NCBI GenBank assembly: GCA_049670505.1
Contig: JBATTK010000053.1
Location: 1-21,172, forward strand
Origin: JBATTK01 sp049670505
Lineage (GTDB): Bacteria > Bacteroidota > Bacteroidia > Flavobacteriales > Flavobacteriaceae
Direction: 5' to 3'
Length of the DNA stretch: 21,172 bases
In this document: positions 1 through 7,921 of the stretch, piece by piece
Layout: every line of letters begins with the position of its first letter
Position numbering within the stretch: position 1 is the stretch's first letter
Position numbers and translations under genes: made by a program
The notes under the pieces: generated by a model
The model's database searches: none
Told to the model about the DNA's origin: nothing
Seen by the model: the letters and a program-made list of their open reading frames with translations, nothing else

Positions 1-1
1 G

Positions 2-1492
2 AATATGAACTATGTAGATGAGACCAACCCCGGGGAATTAATGGATACGGCCATAAAGAATATGCTGAGCGACCTAGATCCCTACACCAAATTTCTGAAC
101 GAACAGGATGTAGAGTCCTATAGAATCAACAATGCCGGTGAATATTCCGGTATAGGGGCATTGGTACGTTCCTATAACGACAAATTATTGCTTGTAGAAC
201 CTTATAAGGATTATCCAGCGGATAAAGCCGGACTAAAAGCGGGGGATGAAATCATAAAAATAGGTGACATTACCGTTGCCGATTTTAAGGATAATGCCAG
301 TGAACTCTTAAAAGGGGCCAACGGTACCAGTATATTCGTCACCTATAAAAGGCAAGGACAGACCAAGACTACTGAATTGACAAGGGAAGCGGTTGAAGTA
401 GATGCAGTGCCCTACTACAAGATGGTAGATGAAAAAACCGGTTATATTGTGCTTGCCAAGTTTAACAAAAAAGCTTCTAGCCAAACCAAGTCTGCCTTAG
501 TAGACCTTAAGGGTAAGGGGGCCGAAAAAATTATATTGGATCTACGCGGAAATCCAGGCGGATTATTATCCGAAGCCATAAACGTCACCAATCTTTTTGT
601 CCCAAAAGGGGAGTTGATCGTTACCACAAAATCCAAGGTAAAGAAATTCAACAGGCAATACAAAACCAAAAACCAGCCTTTGGATACCAATATTCCCTTA
701 GTGGTACTTGTTAATGGCAGTAGTGCTTCGGCAAGCGAGATCGTTTCGGGAAGTCTACAAGATTTAGATCGTGCCGTGGTCATGGGAGCACGGAGCTTTG
801 GCAAAGGGCTGGTACAACGCCCTTTAAAACTAACCTATGGCACCCAGTTGAAAGTCACCATTTCCAGGTACTATACCCCTTCCGGAAGATGCATACAATC
901 CCTGGATTATTGGAATAGGGACGAACAGGGCAAAGCCATTAAAAATACGTCATTCAATGATTTTACTACACGCAACGGACGAAAGGTGCAGGATGGCGGC
1001 GGTGTACTGCCCGATGTGGAAATAAGTTCGGTAAAGACCAACGCACTTACCAAGGCCCTGTTAAAGGACAATGTGATTTTTGATTATGCTACAGCATATC
1101 ATTATAAGAACTCTTTGGAAAAAGTGAATGATTTTGGGTTTTCCGAAAGTGATTTCAACGCTTTTAAAAGTTTTGTTTCCCAAAGCGACTTTAGCTTTGA
1201 AACACAAACGGAGAAAGCCCTTAAAGAAGCAATAACCGGTAGGGAAAAGGATATTTTTGGAGAAGCGGTAAAAGAAAATTATAAAAGCCTTTTGGCGGAA
1301 ATCGACAAAAGTAAGATAGCCGCTCTGGACAAGTACCAAAAAGAAATCCAAAAAAACCTGGAGGACGAAATCATAAAACGCTATTTCTATCGTGAAGGAC
1401 TTTATGATCACTACCTAAGCCATGACGATGCTATTTTAGCCGCTACCGAGTTATTGGCGAACGATTCAAAGTACGTGGCTATTTTAGATTAG
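2..1492 (+). CDS. S41 C-terminal processing peptidase (CtpA/Prc-like), 5' partial
   Basis: Periplasmic serine protease of the carboxy-terminal processing family, which cleaves proteins near their C-termini during envelope maintenance. The frame is open at the left edge, so the start and signal peptide are missing; the first in-frame ATG (base 5) is probably an internal methionine. Counting from that Met, a PDZ domain covers about residues 45-125 (LKAGDEIIKIGD). The S41 core follows, with LDLRGNPGG at 179-187, the nucleophile in SASASE (Ser242, the middle Ser) and the general base in FGKG (Lys267). Their 25-residue spacing matches the Ser/Lys dyad spacing of E. coli Prc and plant D1 protease. 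A charged helical C-terminal extension of about 150 residues follows. The small TfoX-like gene starts 4 bases after the stop, so the two are probably co-transcribed. From recollection of related flavobacterial proteins, only some 40 residues are missing (inference). Family assignment is very sure; the substrate is unknown. Confidence 0.95.
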   Translation, partial: NMNYVDETNPGELMDTAIKNMLSDLDPYTKFLNEQDVESYRINNAGEYSGIGALVRSYNDKLLLVEPYKDYPADKAGLKAGDEIIKIGDITVADFKDNASELLKGANGTSIFVTYKRQGQTKTTELTREAVEVDAVPYYKMVDEKTGYIVLAKFNKKASSQTKSALVDLKGKGAEKIILDLRGNPGGLLSEAINVTNLFVPKGELIVTTKSKVKKFNRQYKTKNQPLDTNIPLVVLVNGSSASASEIVSGSLQDLDRAVVMGARSFGKGLVQRPLKLTYGTQLKVTISRYYTPSGRCIQSLDYWNRDEQGKAIKNTSFNDFTTRNGRKVQDGGGVLPDVEISSVKTNALTKALLKDNVIFDYATAYHYKNSLEKVNDFGFSESDFNAFKSFVSQSDFSFETQTEKALKEAITGREKDIFGEAVKENYKSLLAEIDKSKIAALDKYQKEIQKNLEDEIIKRYFYREGLYDHYLSHDDAILAATELLANDSKYVAILD

Positions 1493-1496
1493 TACC

Positions 1497-1823
1497 ATGT
1501 GGGAAGAAAAATTAAACTTTTACGATGCCCTGATAAATAGAAACCCGAATATCGAAAGAAAGGGTAAAACAATGCCCTATACCTCTGTAAACGGGCATAT
1601 GTTTTCTCAGCTGAACAAGGCGGGCGAAATTGGTATACGGCTTCCAAAGGATAAAAGGGAGCAATTTATGAAGGAATATTGTTCCGCACCCTTTAAATCG
1701 TACGGCGCCGTAATGAAAGAATATGTTTTGGTGCCGGAAACCTTATGGAAAGATGTGGAGCTGCTCTCGTCCTATGTAGAAGCGGCCCACGATTATGCAA
1801 AATCATTAAAATCAAAAGCTTAA
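1497..1823 (+). CDS. TfoX N-terminal-domain-like small protein
   Basis: A 108-residue protein without signal peptide or membrane segment, so probably cytoplasmic. The middle part (GKTMPYTSVNGHMFSQL, then GIRLPKDKREQF) and the C-terminal part (GAVMKEYVLVP, then a closing helix ending in YAKSLKSK) follow the layout of stand-alone TfoX/Sxy N-terminal domains. In that family a short beta-sheet carrying the 'mfGg..f..ng.mfa' strand is followed by a helix ending in A.SL. The usual phenylalanine-glycine signature is replaced by MPYTSVNGHMF, so the assignment is moderate. TfoX itself is a competence regulator in gammaproteobacteria, but single-domain members in other phyla have no established role and I do not infer competence. 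The start lies 4 bases after the protease stop, which suggests translational coupling; a later in-frame ATG (GKTMPY) would remove the first conserved-looking helix and is less likely. Confidence 0.7.
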   Translation: MWEEKLNFYDALINRNPNIERKGKTMPYTSVNGHMFSQLNKAGEIGIRLPKDKREQFMKEYCSAPFKSYGAVMKEYVLVPETLWKDVELLSSYVEAAHDYAKSLKSKA

Positions 1824-1888
1824 AAATTTCTATTCGGCAAAATCAAAGAATTGCCTATGGGAAACTACCCATTCATTCCCTCCTATTT

Positions 1889-1922
1889 GTTTTGTGCCGC
1901 CACGGTTTATTTTTTACTTTTA
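1889..1922 (+). promoter_or_regulatory. Candidate Bacteroidota promoter for the quinoprotein gene
   Basis: A TTTG (1891-1894) is followed after 20 bases by TACTTTTA (1915-1922), a 7 of 8 match to the Bacteroidota -7 element TAnnTTTG. The predicted transcription start is near 1929, giving a short leader to the ATG at 1946. It lies in the 122-base gap after the TfoX-like gene, so the dehydrogenase probably has its own transcript. The match was made by eye and the last base deviates from consensus. Confidence 0.45.
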
Positions 1923-1945
1923 GAACTGTAAATAAATTGCCGTTC

Positions 1946-4081
1946 ATGCATAGGCTTCAACGATATAGTTTCTTCTTATACACCTGTTTGCTTTCCCTTT
2001 TAATTCTAAATTGTACAAATTCGGGGAAAACCGAAAAAACTTTCGGGAAATACAATACTTGGTCTTCCTATCTTGGTGGACCGGACCGCAACCACTACTC
2101 TACCCTGTCTCAAATTACCAAAGAAAATGTTTCCCAACTAAAAATAGCATGGTCTTACAAGGCTCCGGACAGTGGGCAAATGCAAATGAATCCTATTGTG
2201 GTAGATACGGTATTGTACGGGGTAACGGCCGCGTTAAGGGCTGTAGCGCTTCATGCGGAGACCGGAAAGGAAATATGGCGTTTCGGTGATTCCCTAAAAG
2301 TATGGCATTCTACCAGTAGAGGAGTGGCCTATTGGGAAAAGGGAAAGGACAAGCGCATATTATATACCATGGGGTCCTATCTCTTTGCACTCAACGCTTT
2401 GACCGGAAAACCTGTTCCAAGTTTCGGGGAGGGAGGGAAAATTGACCTTAGGTCCGGGATGCCAAAAAAGGCAAAGGATAAGTTCGTTATATCCAACACT
2501 CCGGGAACGGTATATAAAGATCTTATAGTAATGCCGCTTCGTGTATCGGAGGATACTGGGGCAGCCCCAGGGAATATTATGGCTTTCAATGTATTGACCG
2601 GTGCCGTGGAATGGGTTTTCCATACCATTCCCTATCCGGATGAACCCGGTTATGAAACTTGGGAAAATAAAGAGGCGTACAAAAACGAAATGATAGGTGC
2701 GGCCAATAACTGGGCAGGTATGGCCTTAGATGAAAAGACGGGCATCATCTATGTCCCCACAGGTTCCGCTGCACCGGACTTTTATGGAGGTCTCAGAAAA
2801 GGAAGTAATTTATACTCCAATTGTCTTTTGGCCTTAGAGGCGGCAAGCGGTAAATTACTTTGGTATTTTCAATTTACCCATCATGATCTTTGGGACAGGG
2901 ACGCTCCCGCCCCGCCCAATCTATTGACCATATCTAGAAACGGAAAGAAAATTGAGGCCGTGGCCCAAGTTACCAAACAAGGATATGTGTACCTTTTTGA
3001 TCGTAAGACAGGAACTCCCTTATTTAATATAGAAGAAGTTCCGGTACCGGCATCCTCTTTAAAAGGGGAAAAAACTTGGGAGACACAGCCTTTGCCCATA
3101 AAACCAAAACCCTTTGCGCGTTTGTCCAAGGATTTGACCGAAGCGGATATTAGCCCTTATGCCGAAAACAGGGAAGAACTAAAAGAAATACTAAAAACTG
3201 CGGATAAACGCTTATATGCGCCACCTAACCTTAGTCCTATTCTATTGTTTCCGGGATATGACGGTGCCGCGGAATGGGGAGGAGCATCCGCAGACCCGGA
3301 AGAGGGTATACTATATGTGAATGCGAACGAAATGGCATTTCTTTTACAAATGGAAGCCAAAGACCCTGTCCTGGACCACCTGCCCCTTGGTAAACGTACC
3401 TATCATAGATACTGCGTCAGCTGTCATCAAAAAGACAGAAAAGGAGCTGCGGCCAGTGGATTTCCCTCACTCATAGGTATTAAATCCATTCGCAAAAAAG
3501 AAGACATAGCTCAAATCATTACACAAGGAAAAGGCATGATGACCGGGTTTCCACAAATTAGTCAGTATGAAAAAAAGGCTTTGTTACAATTCTTGTTCGA
3601 AGAAGAGGAAATGGCTGCCGAAATTCCTAAAGAGGTCACCAATGATTCCAGCGATCTTCCCTATAAACACAGTGGATATCATAAGTTTTTGGATAGTAAC
3701 GGACTTCCCGCCATATCCCCACCTTGGGGAACGCTCCATGCCATTGATTTGAATACCGGCGAATATATTTGGTCGGTGCCGTTCGGGGAGACACTCCCTT
3801 TAAAAGAAAAAGGGTTCCCCACTACCGGCACCGAAAACTACGGTGGGGCCGTAGTTACACAAAATGGCCTTCTTTTTATAGCCGCCACGAAAGATGGTTT
3901 TTTTAGGGCATTTAATAAACATACCGGGCAATTATTGTGGGAGTTTAAACTTCCGGCGGCGGCTTTTGCCACTCCCGCCATGTACGAGGTAAACGGAAAA
4001 CAGTTCATTGCCTTGGCCTGTGGGGGAGAAAAGTTGGGAACCAAAAAAGGAAATCAAATCATAGCCTTTGCCCTAGAATAG
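1946..4081 (+). CDS. PQQ-dependent dehydrogenase (glucose dehydrogenase type) with inserted cytochrome c domain
   Basis: A 711-residue quinoprotein expected to oxidise a sugar, polyol or alcohol in the periplasm and pass electrons through heme c to the respiratory chain. The start at 1946 is chosen because it gives a signal sequence whose hydrophobic stretch ends at Cys23 (SLLILNC). That is a possible lipobox, although Asn at -1 is atypical. Starts further upstream would overlap the previous gene. The beta-propeller carries family hallmarks: NWAGMALDEKTGIIYVPTGS, then HHDLWDRD at 312-319 and VTKQG at 342-346. Asp317 and Lys344 have the same 27-residue spacing as the catalytic Asp466 and PQQ-contacting Lys493 of E. 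coli Gcd (from memory). A CVSCH heme motif (Cys490, Cys493, His494) with a candidate axial Met at 531/532 lies inside the propeller. The final blades resume at about 600-711 (GGAVVTQNGLLFIAATKDG). Gcd's five N-terminal membrane helices are absent. No PQQ synthesis genes lie in the window. Family is sure; substrate unknown. Confidence 0.93.
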   Translation: MHRLQRYSFFLYTCLLSLLILNCTNSGKTEKTFGKYNTWSSYLGGPDRNHYSTLSQITKENVSQLKIAWSYKAPDSGQMQMNPIVVDTVLYGVTAALRAVALHAETGKEIWRFGDSLKVWHSTSRGVAYWEKGKDKRILYTMGSYLFALNALTGKPVPSFGEGGKIDLRSGMPKKAKDKFVISNTPGTVYKDLIVMPLRVSEDTGAAPGNIMAFNVLTGAVEWVFHTIPYPDEPGYETWENKEAYKNEMIGAANNWAGMALDEKTGIIYVPTGSAAPDFYGGLRKGSNLYSNCLLALEAASGKLLWYFQFTHHDLWDRDAPAPPNLLTISRNGKKIEAVAQVTKQGYVYLFDRKTGTPLFNIEEVPVPASSLKGEKTWETQPLPIKPKPFARLSKDLTEADISPYAENREELKEILKTADKRLYAPPNLSPILLFPGYDGAAEWGGASADPEEGILYVNANEMAFLLQMEAKDPVLDHLPLGKRTYHRYCVSCHQKDRKGAAASGFPSLIGIKSIRKKEDIAQIITQGKGMMTGFPQISQYEKKALLQFLFEEEEMAAEIPKEVTNDSSDLPYKHSGYHKFLDSNGLPAISPPWGTLHAIDLNTGEYIWSVPFGETLPLKEKGFPTTGTENYGGAVVTQNGLLFIAATKDGFFRAFNKHTGQLLWEFKLPAAAFATPAMYEVNGKQFIALACGGEKLGTKKGNQIIAFALE

Positions 4082-4114
4082 TTAAGAAGAAAATCCAATC
4101 GTTAACTTTAAAAA

Positions 4115-5299
4115 ATGAAATTGTTCCTGATTTTTATTTTTTTCTGGACATGTTCCGCGGCCGGACAGCAAACTTTTGAAACCGGAAAGATAATAGACTC
4201 CATTCCGGTATCGGATGCTACGAATGAAACCTTTACACTATACCTTCCCAAATCCTTTGACGCGAACAAACTATCTCCTATTGTATTTATTTTTGATCCT
4301 GCCGGAAGAGGAAAGACAGGCATAGCTCCTTTTGTCAATGTCTCTGAGACCTATGGACATGTTCTGGTCTGTTCCAATGCTGCCAGAAATGGGCCTTATA
4401 ACCGAAATTTTGATATTGCCGATCGTCTTTTTGCGCACATTTTTTCGCAATTCAATATCAAAGAGAATCAAATATACTTAGCCGGGTTTTCTGGAGGCTC
4501 CCGACTTGTTTCGGCAATTGCGGTCTTAACCGAAGAAATAGCCGGTGTCATCGCCTGTGGCGCGGGCTTTGCCCAAAACCCTTTGTACAGGCCATCTACC
4601 CAAAAGTTTTCCTATGTGGGGCTATGTGGGGACCGGGATATGAATTATAGGGAAATGATCGCCGTAAAAAACTGGTTGCAAAAGATTAGTTTTAACCATA
4701 CGCTGATTACCTATGATGGAAATCACAGTTGGCCAGCATCTGATCAGTTACTAAAAGCCTTCGATTGGTTGGCCATACAAGCGCATAAGAAAGGCCATAG
4801 CATAATGACGGATAAAGAAATATATGAAAGCTATTCCCGTAGCTATGTATTGGCGAAAAAATCGGAGACCGACAAGGATTGGTTGCAAGCAACTGAAAAT
4901 TATAAAAGAATCATACAGACGTATGGCTCATTTTATACTACGGACAGCGTTTTACAAACACTAAAAAGCTTGCGTAAAAGAAAAGGGTATAAAGAATCCT
5001 CCAAATCAAATGCAAAGGCTCTTGAAATAGAAGCTGCGTTGACCAAAACTTTTAACGACCGTTTGTTCAAAGATTTTGAGCATCCCGAAAAAACCGATAT
5101 CGATTGGTGGATAAAAGAACTCGAAGAATTAAAAAAAACAGCAAATTCCCCCAATGCTGAAATGAGAAAAATGGTAGAAAGGGTTCGCTTTAATATCTTT
5201 GCCATAGCGTATTCCAGAAGCAATCCTAATTTGAACGAAGCGAACGAAGCGCAAAAAAAATTAAGTGATACCATTAAAAAATTGATTCGTCCCGAATAA
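4115..5299 (+). CDS. Secreted alpha/beta-hydrolase with helical C-terminal extension
   Basis: A 394-residue protein with a signal peptide (residues 1 to about 18, ending CSAAGQQ), so periplasmic or exported. Residues 30-220 form an alpha/beta-hydrolase domain of the esterase / PHB-depolymerase-like type. The strand FIFDPAGRG (58-66) is followed by the nucleophile elbow GFSGGS with Ser126. An acid candidate sits in CGDRD (Asp173 or Asp175) and the histidine in DGNHSW (His204), in the canonical Ser-Asp-His order. The remaining 170 residues are lysine- and glutamate-rich and predicted helical by inspection (SETDKDWLQATENYKRI and similar). They may be a TPR-like or coiled-coil segment, and I cannot name the domain. 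The gene starts 33 bases after the quinoprotein stop and ends 16 bases before the methyltransferase, so it could share a transcript with either. The substrate cannot be read from sequence. Confidence 0.8.
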   Translation: MKLFLIFIFFWTCSAAGQQTFETGKIIDSIPVSDATNETFTLYLPKSFDANKLSPIVFIFDPAGRGKTGIAPFVNVSETYGHVLVCSNAARNGPYNRNFDIADRLFAHIFSQFNIKENQIYLAGFSGGSRLVSAIAVLTEEIAGVIACGAGFAQNPLYRPSTQKFSYVGLCGDRDMNYREMIAVKNWLQKISFNHTLITYDGNHSWPASDQLLKAFDWLAIQAHKKGHSIMTDKEIYESYSRSYVLAKKSETDKDWLQATENYKRIIQTYGSFYTTDSVLQTLKSLRKRKGYKESSKSNAKALEIEAALTKTFNDRLFKDFEHPEKTDIDWWIKELEELKKTANSPNAEMRKMVERVRFNIFAIAYSRSNPNLNEANEAQKKLSDTIKKLIRPE

Positions 5300-5315
5300 G
5301 AAACCAACAATAGCA

Positions 5316-6563
5316 ATGAACGAAGAAAGATTAAAGGTCGTTGAACTTTTTGCAGGTGTTGGCGGATTTCGTATCGGACTTGAAAATACTGGGAAATATG
5401 ACGTTGTATGGAGCAACCAATGGGAACCATCTACCAAAACCCAACATGCATCTTTGGTATATGAAAATCGTTTTGGAAAGAAAAACCATCATAACAAAAA
5501 TATAGAAGAAGTATCCGTTTCCGATATTCCGGACCACGATATACTGGTTGGGGGATTCCCCTGCCAAGACTATTCCGTGGCAACCTCACTTCACAACTCC
5601 AAAGGGCTTATCGGTAAAAAAGGAGTACTTTGGTGGTCTATTCATAGAATCTTAAAGGAAAAAACAAACAAGCCCAAATATCTTTTCTTTGAAAACGTGG
5701 ATCGTTTACTAAAATCACCTGCCGATCAACGGGGAAGAGATTTTGCCATTATGCTAAAAAGTTTGGACGAATTGGGTTATGCAGTAGAGTGGCGGGTCAT
5801 TAATGCTGCCGAATATGGTATGCCGCAAAGGAGAAGGCGTGTTTTCTTTTTAGGATATCATAAATCTACCGCTTGTTATAAATCACTAAAAGCATCAGAT
5901 ACTTTGGATTGGATATTGAAATCCGGAACCATTGCCAATACGTTTTCGTTAAATGAACCAACCACCCCTCCCCTACGTTTTGGATTAAAGAGTGACCTAG
6001 TACATATTTCAAACAGTTTTAATTCAACAAAATCACCCTCTCCCTTCCTAAATACCGGAGTTTTTATCAATGGGGAAGTTGCTACATTAAAAACTACTCC
6101 TAATTATGATGGGCCAAAAATAGTTTTAGGAGATATTTTACAAAATGGTGAAGTTGCTCAAGAGTTTTTTATTCCACAAAAGGATTTGATCAAATGGGAA
6201 TATCTAAAAGGGTCAAAAAAAGAAACACGGAAAGCAAAAAATGGCTACACCTATAGTTATAGTGAAGGTCGTATGGTATTTCCCGACAATACACATGCCG
6301 CATCGAGAACTATAATAACAGGTGAAGGCGGAAAATCCCCATCAAGATTCAAACACGTGGTACAAACCAAAAAAGGATTACGGCGCCTCACACCGGTAGA
6401 ATTGGAACGGTTGAACATGTTCCCTGACAATCATACACAACTGGAAGGAATAAGTGACGCTAAAAGGGCTTTTTTTATGGGCAATGCCCTTGTAGTTGGT
6501 GTTGTGGAAAAACTTGGAAAATCACTTTTTACCAAAGTTAACGCAAGCGCTAAGAAGTCCTGA
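5316..6563 (+). CDS. DNA (cytosine-5-)-methyltransferase, apparently solitary
   Basis: A 415-residue type II C5-cytosine methyltransferase that transfers a methyl group from S-adenosylmethionine to cytosine in a specific DNA sequence. The diagnostic motifs occur in order. Motif I is VELFAGVGGFRIGLE (9-23). Motif IV is GGFPCQDYS with catalytic Cys83. Motif VI is FFENV (Glu126), motif VIII is QRRRR (171-175), motif IX is RRLTPVELERLNMFPD and motif X is GNALVVGVVEKLG near the C-terminus. The target-recognition region lies between about 190 and 350, and its specificity cannot be read by eye. No restriction endonuclease, Vsr endonuclease or second methyltransferase is next to it. Upstream is a secreted hydrolase and downstream is a convergent acetyltransferase whose stop lies inside this gene (14-base overlap). 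It may be an orphan regulator-type enzyme or the remnant of a restriction-modification pair. The target-recognition half looks more AT-rich than the neighbouring genes, which hints at transfer. Confidence 0.95.
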   Translation: MNEERLKVVELFAGVGGFRIGLENTGKYDVVWSNQWEPSTKTQHASLVYENRFGKKNHHNKNIEEVSVSDIPDHDILVGGFPCQDYSVATSLHNSKGLIGKKGVLWWSIHRILKEKTNKPKYLFFENVDRLLKSPADQRGRDFAIMLKSLDELGYAVEWRVINAAEYGMPQRRRRVFFLGYHKSTACYKSLKASDTLDWILKSGTIANTFSLNEPTTPPLRFGLKSDLVHISNSFNSTKSPSPFLNTGVFINGEVATLKTTPNYDGPKIVLGDILQNGEVAQEFFIPQKDLIKWEYLKGSKKETRKAKNGYTYSYSEGRMVFPDNTHAASRTIITGEGGKSPSRFKHVVQTKKGLRRLTPVELERLNMFPDNHTQLEGISDAKRAFFMGNALVVGVVEKLGKSLFTKVNASAKKS

Positions 6564-6993
6564 TCATACCTATATGGGGAATACCATCTTCCAGATATTC
6601 CTTTCCCTCTGCTATAAATCCAAGGGAATTATAGAATTTTTGCAAATACGTCTGGGCAGATAGATGTATAACCGTCTCTTTTAGATGTTCTTCGGCAGCC
6701 TTGATAGAAGCCATCATAATATCCCTACCATAACCATATTTTCGTTCCGATTCCTTTACGACTACCCGTCCAATACTAGCTTCTTTAAAATAATCTCCCC
6801 GTTTAAATATTCGGGTATAGGCTACAATTGTATTGTTTTTTACACCTATAACATGTAATGCCCTTTCATCCTTTCCGTCTATATCCTGATAGACACAATC
6901 TTGTTCCACAACAAAGACCTCGCTTCGCAATTGAAGGATAGCGTATAACTCCTTAATGGATAGTTCACTAAATGCTTTAACGGTTATCCGCAT
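6550..6993 (-). CDS. ElaA-like GNAT family N-acetyltransferase
   Basis: A cytoplasmic GNAT acetyltransferase of 147 residues using acetyl-CoA; the acceptor of the ElaA subgroup is not established. ElaA hallmarks are present: the N-terminal LQLRSEVFVVEQDCVYQDID, the acetyl-CoA binding region IGRVVVKESERKYGYGRDIM, the QTYLQKFYNSLGF strand-helix, and the closing DGIPHIGM. I chose the ATG at 6993 (MRITVKAFSEL). The longer version begins at 7011 inside the upstream transporter gene and adds only six residues (MYRIKK). With the short start, 4 bases separate it from the transporter stop. It is the last gene of the rpiB-CDF-acetyltransferase unit, and its stop overlaps the convergent methyltransferase by 14 bases. 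Confidence 0.88.
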   Translation of the reverse strand: MRITVKAFSELSIKELYAILQLRSEVFVVEQDCVYQDIDGKDERALHVIGVKNNTIVAYTRIFKRGDYFKEASIGRVVVKESERKYGYGRDIMMASIKAAEEHLKETVIHLSAQTYLQKFYNSLGFIAEGKEYLEDGIPHIGMIRTS

Positions 6994-6997
6994 CTTT

Positions 6998-7918
6998 TTA
7001 ATCCTGTACAATCACTTTTTTATTATCACACTTCCCAAATTCCGGTTGAATATTTACATGATTGATACCGAACTCATGATATACTTTTTCTTCAATTTCG
7101 TTCAAGATATCATCAAACTCGGAAAGCTTTATATCCTCGGTAAAATCTACATGTGCTTCCAGGTGCACCTCATCCTCGTTTAATTGCCAAATATGTACAT
7201 GATGTACGTTCTTTACGGGCGATACTTCACTTATGGCAGCCACTATTTTTTTTACCTCTATAGTTTCAGGGGTAAATAGCATCAATACCTTGGTAGATGC
7301 CTTAAGGAGGTCATATCCCATATAAATCAAATAAAGGGCAATGGCCAGGGTCAGCGTGGGATCCACCCAATATACTTCGTAGAACTTCATTAAAATACCC
7401 CCTATCAATACTGCTACGGAAGCCATCATATCCGTCAACAAATGTAAATAGGCGGATTTCATGTTCATATTGCTGGCCGAATCTTTCTTAAGCAAAAGCA
7501 CACTAAAGCCATTGGCCAAAATTCCCAACAAAGAAAGCCATATTACTAAATCCGATTCCACTTCTTGCGGTTCCAAGAATCGTTCTACCGCTTCCTTGAT
7601 CAAAATAACAGCAACAACGATCAAGGTAGCCGAATTCACAAAAGCGGCTATAATCTCTGCCCGTTTATAACCGAACGTCTTATTGGTAGACGCCTCTTTT
7701 TTGGAAAAAACCGTTGCAACATAGCTTATGATCAAGGATAGTACATCGCTAAAATTATGAAGTGCATCGGATAATAAAGAAAGGCTACCGGAAATAAGGC
7801 CCCCAATAACTTGGGAAACCGTAATTACAATATTCAATAGAATAGAAATAACAAGATTTCTACCTTTCAAATCTGAATGGGAACGGCTGTGGTTATGATG
7901 TTGGTGGGAATGTCCCAT
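6998..7918 (-). CDS. Cation diffusion facilitator (CDF) family zinc-type exporter
   Basis: A 306-residue inner-membrane metal/proton antiporter, probably exporting Zn2+ and perhaps Co2+ or Cd2+. The N-terminus is histidine-rich (MGHSHQHHNHSRSH), as in CzcD/ZitB-type members. Six hydrophobic segments follow, at about 22-42, 50-70, 88-108, 124-143, 157-177 and 187-205. The transport site is visible as HxxxD in TM2 (His54, Asp58 in DALHNFSD) and HxxxD in TM5 (His159, Asp163 in HLLTD), the pattern typical of zinc-preferring members. The cytoplasmic C-terminal domain has VHHVHIWQL and ends with HVNIQPEF, the usual ferredoxin-like metal-binding fold. It starts 3 bases after the rpiB stop and stops 4 bases before the acetyltransferase, so it is the middle gene of an operon. 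No metal-responsive regulator is adjacent. Confidence 0.95.
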   Translation of the reverse strand: MGHSHQHHNHSRSHSDLKGRNLVISILLNIVITVSQVIGGLISGSLSLLSDALHNFSDVLSLIISYVATVFSKKEASTNKTFGYKRAEIIAAFVNSATLIVVAVILIKEAVERFLEPQEVESDLVIWLSLLGILANGFSVLLLKKDSASNMNMKSAYLHLLTDMMASVAVLIGGILMKFYEVYWVDPTLTLAIALYLIYMGYDLLKASTKVLMLFTPETIEVKKIVAAISEVSPVKNVHHVHIWQLNEDEVHLEAHVDFTEDIKLSEFDDILNEIEEKVYHEFGINHVNIQPEFGKCDNKKVIVQD

Positions 7919-7921
7919 GAA

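Noticed and set aside
1745..1945. Upstream extension of the quinoprotein reading frame by 67 residues
   Set aside because: It overlaps the TfoX-like gene in another frame, has no protein-like composition, and would bury the signal sequence that begins at 1946.
4081..4114. Short inverted GTTAA/TTAAC words and a TAACTTTA element before the hydrolase gene
   Set aside because: The arms are only 5 bases with a long loop, and the element ends 4 bases before the ATG, too close for a normal promoter.
4933..5430. A 165-residue frame on the minus strand spanning the hydrolase-methyltransferase junction
   Set aside because: It is antisense to two well-supported genes and shows no recognisable domain.
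5300..6563. The methyltransferase as part of a larger defence island
   Set aside because: Genes on both sides are housekeeping or envelope functions, with no nuclease, helicase, toxin-antitoxin or integrase in the window.
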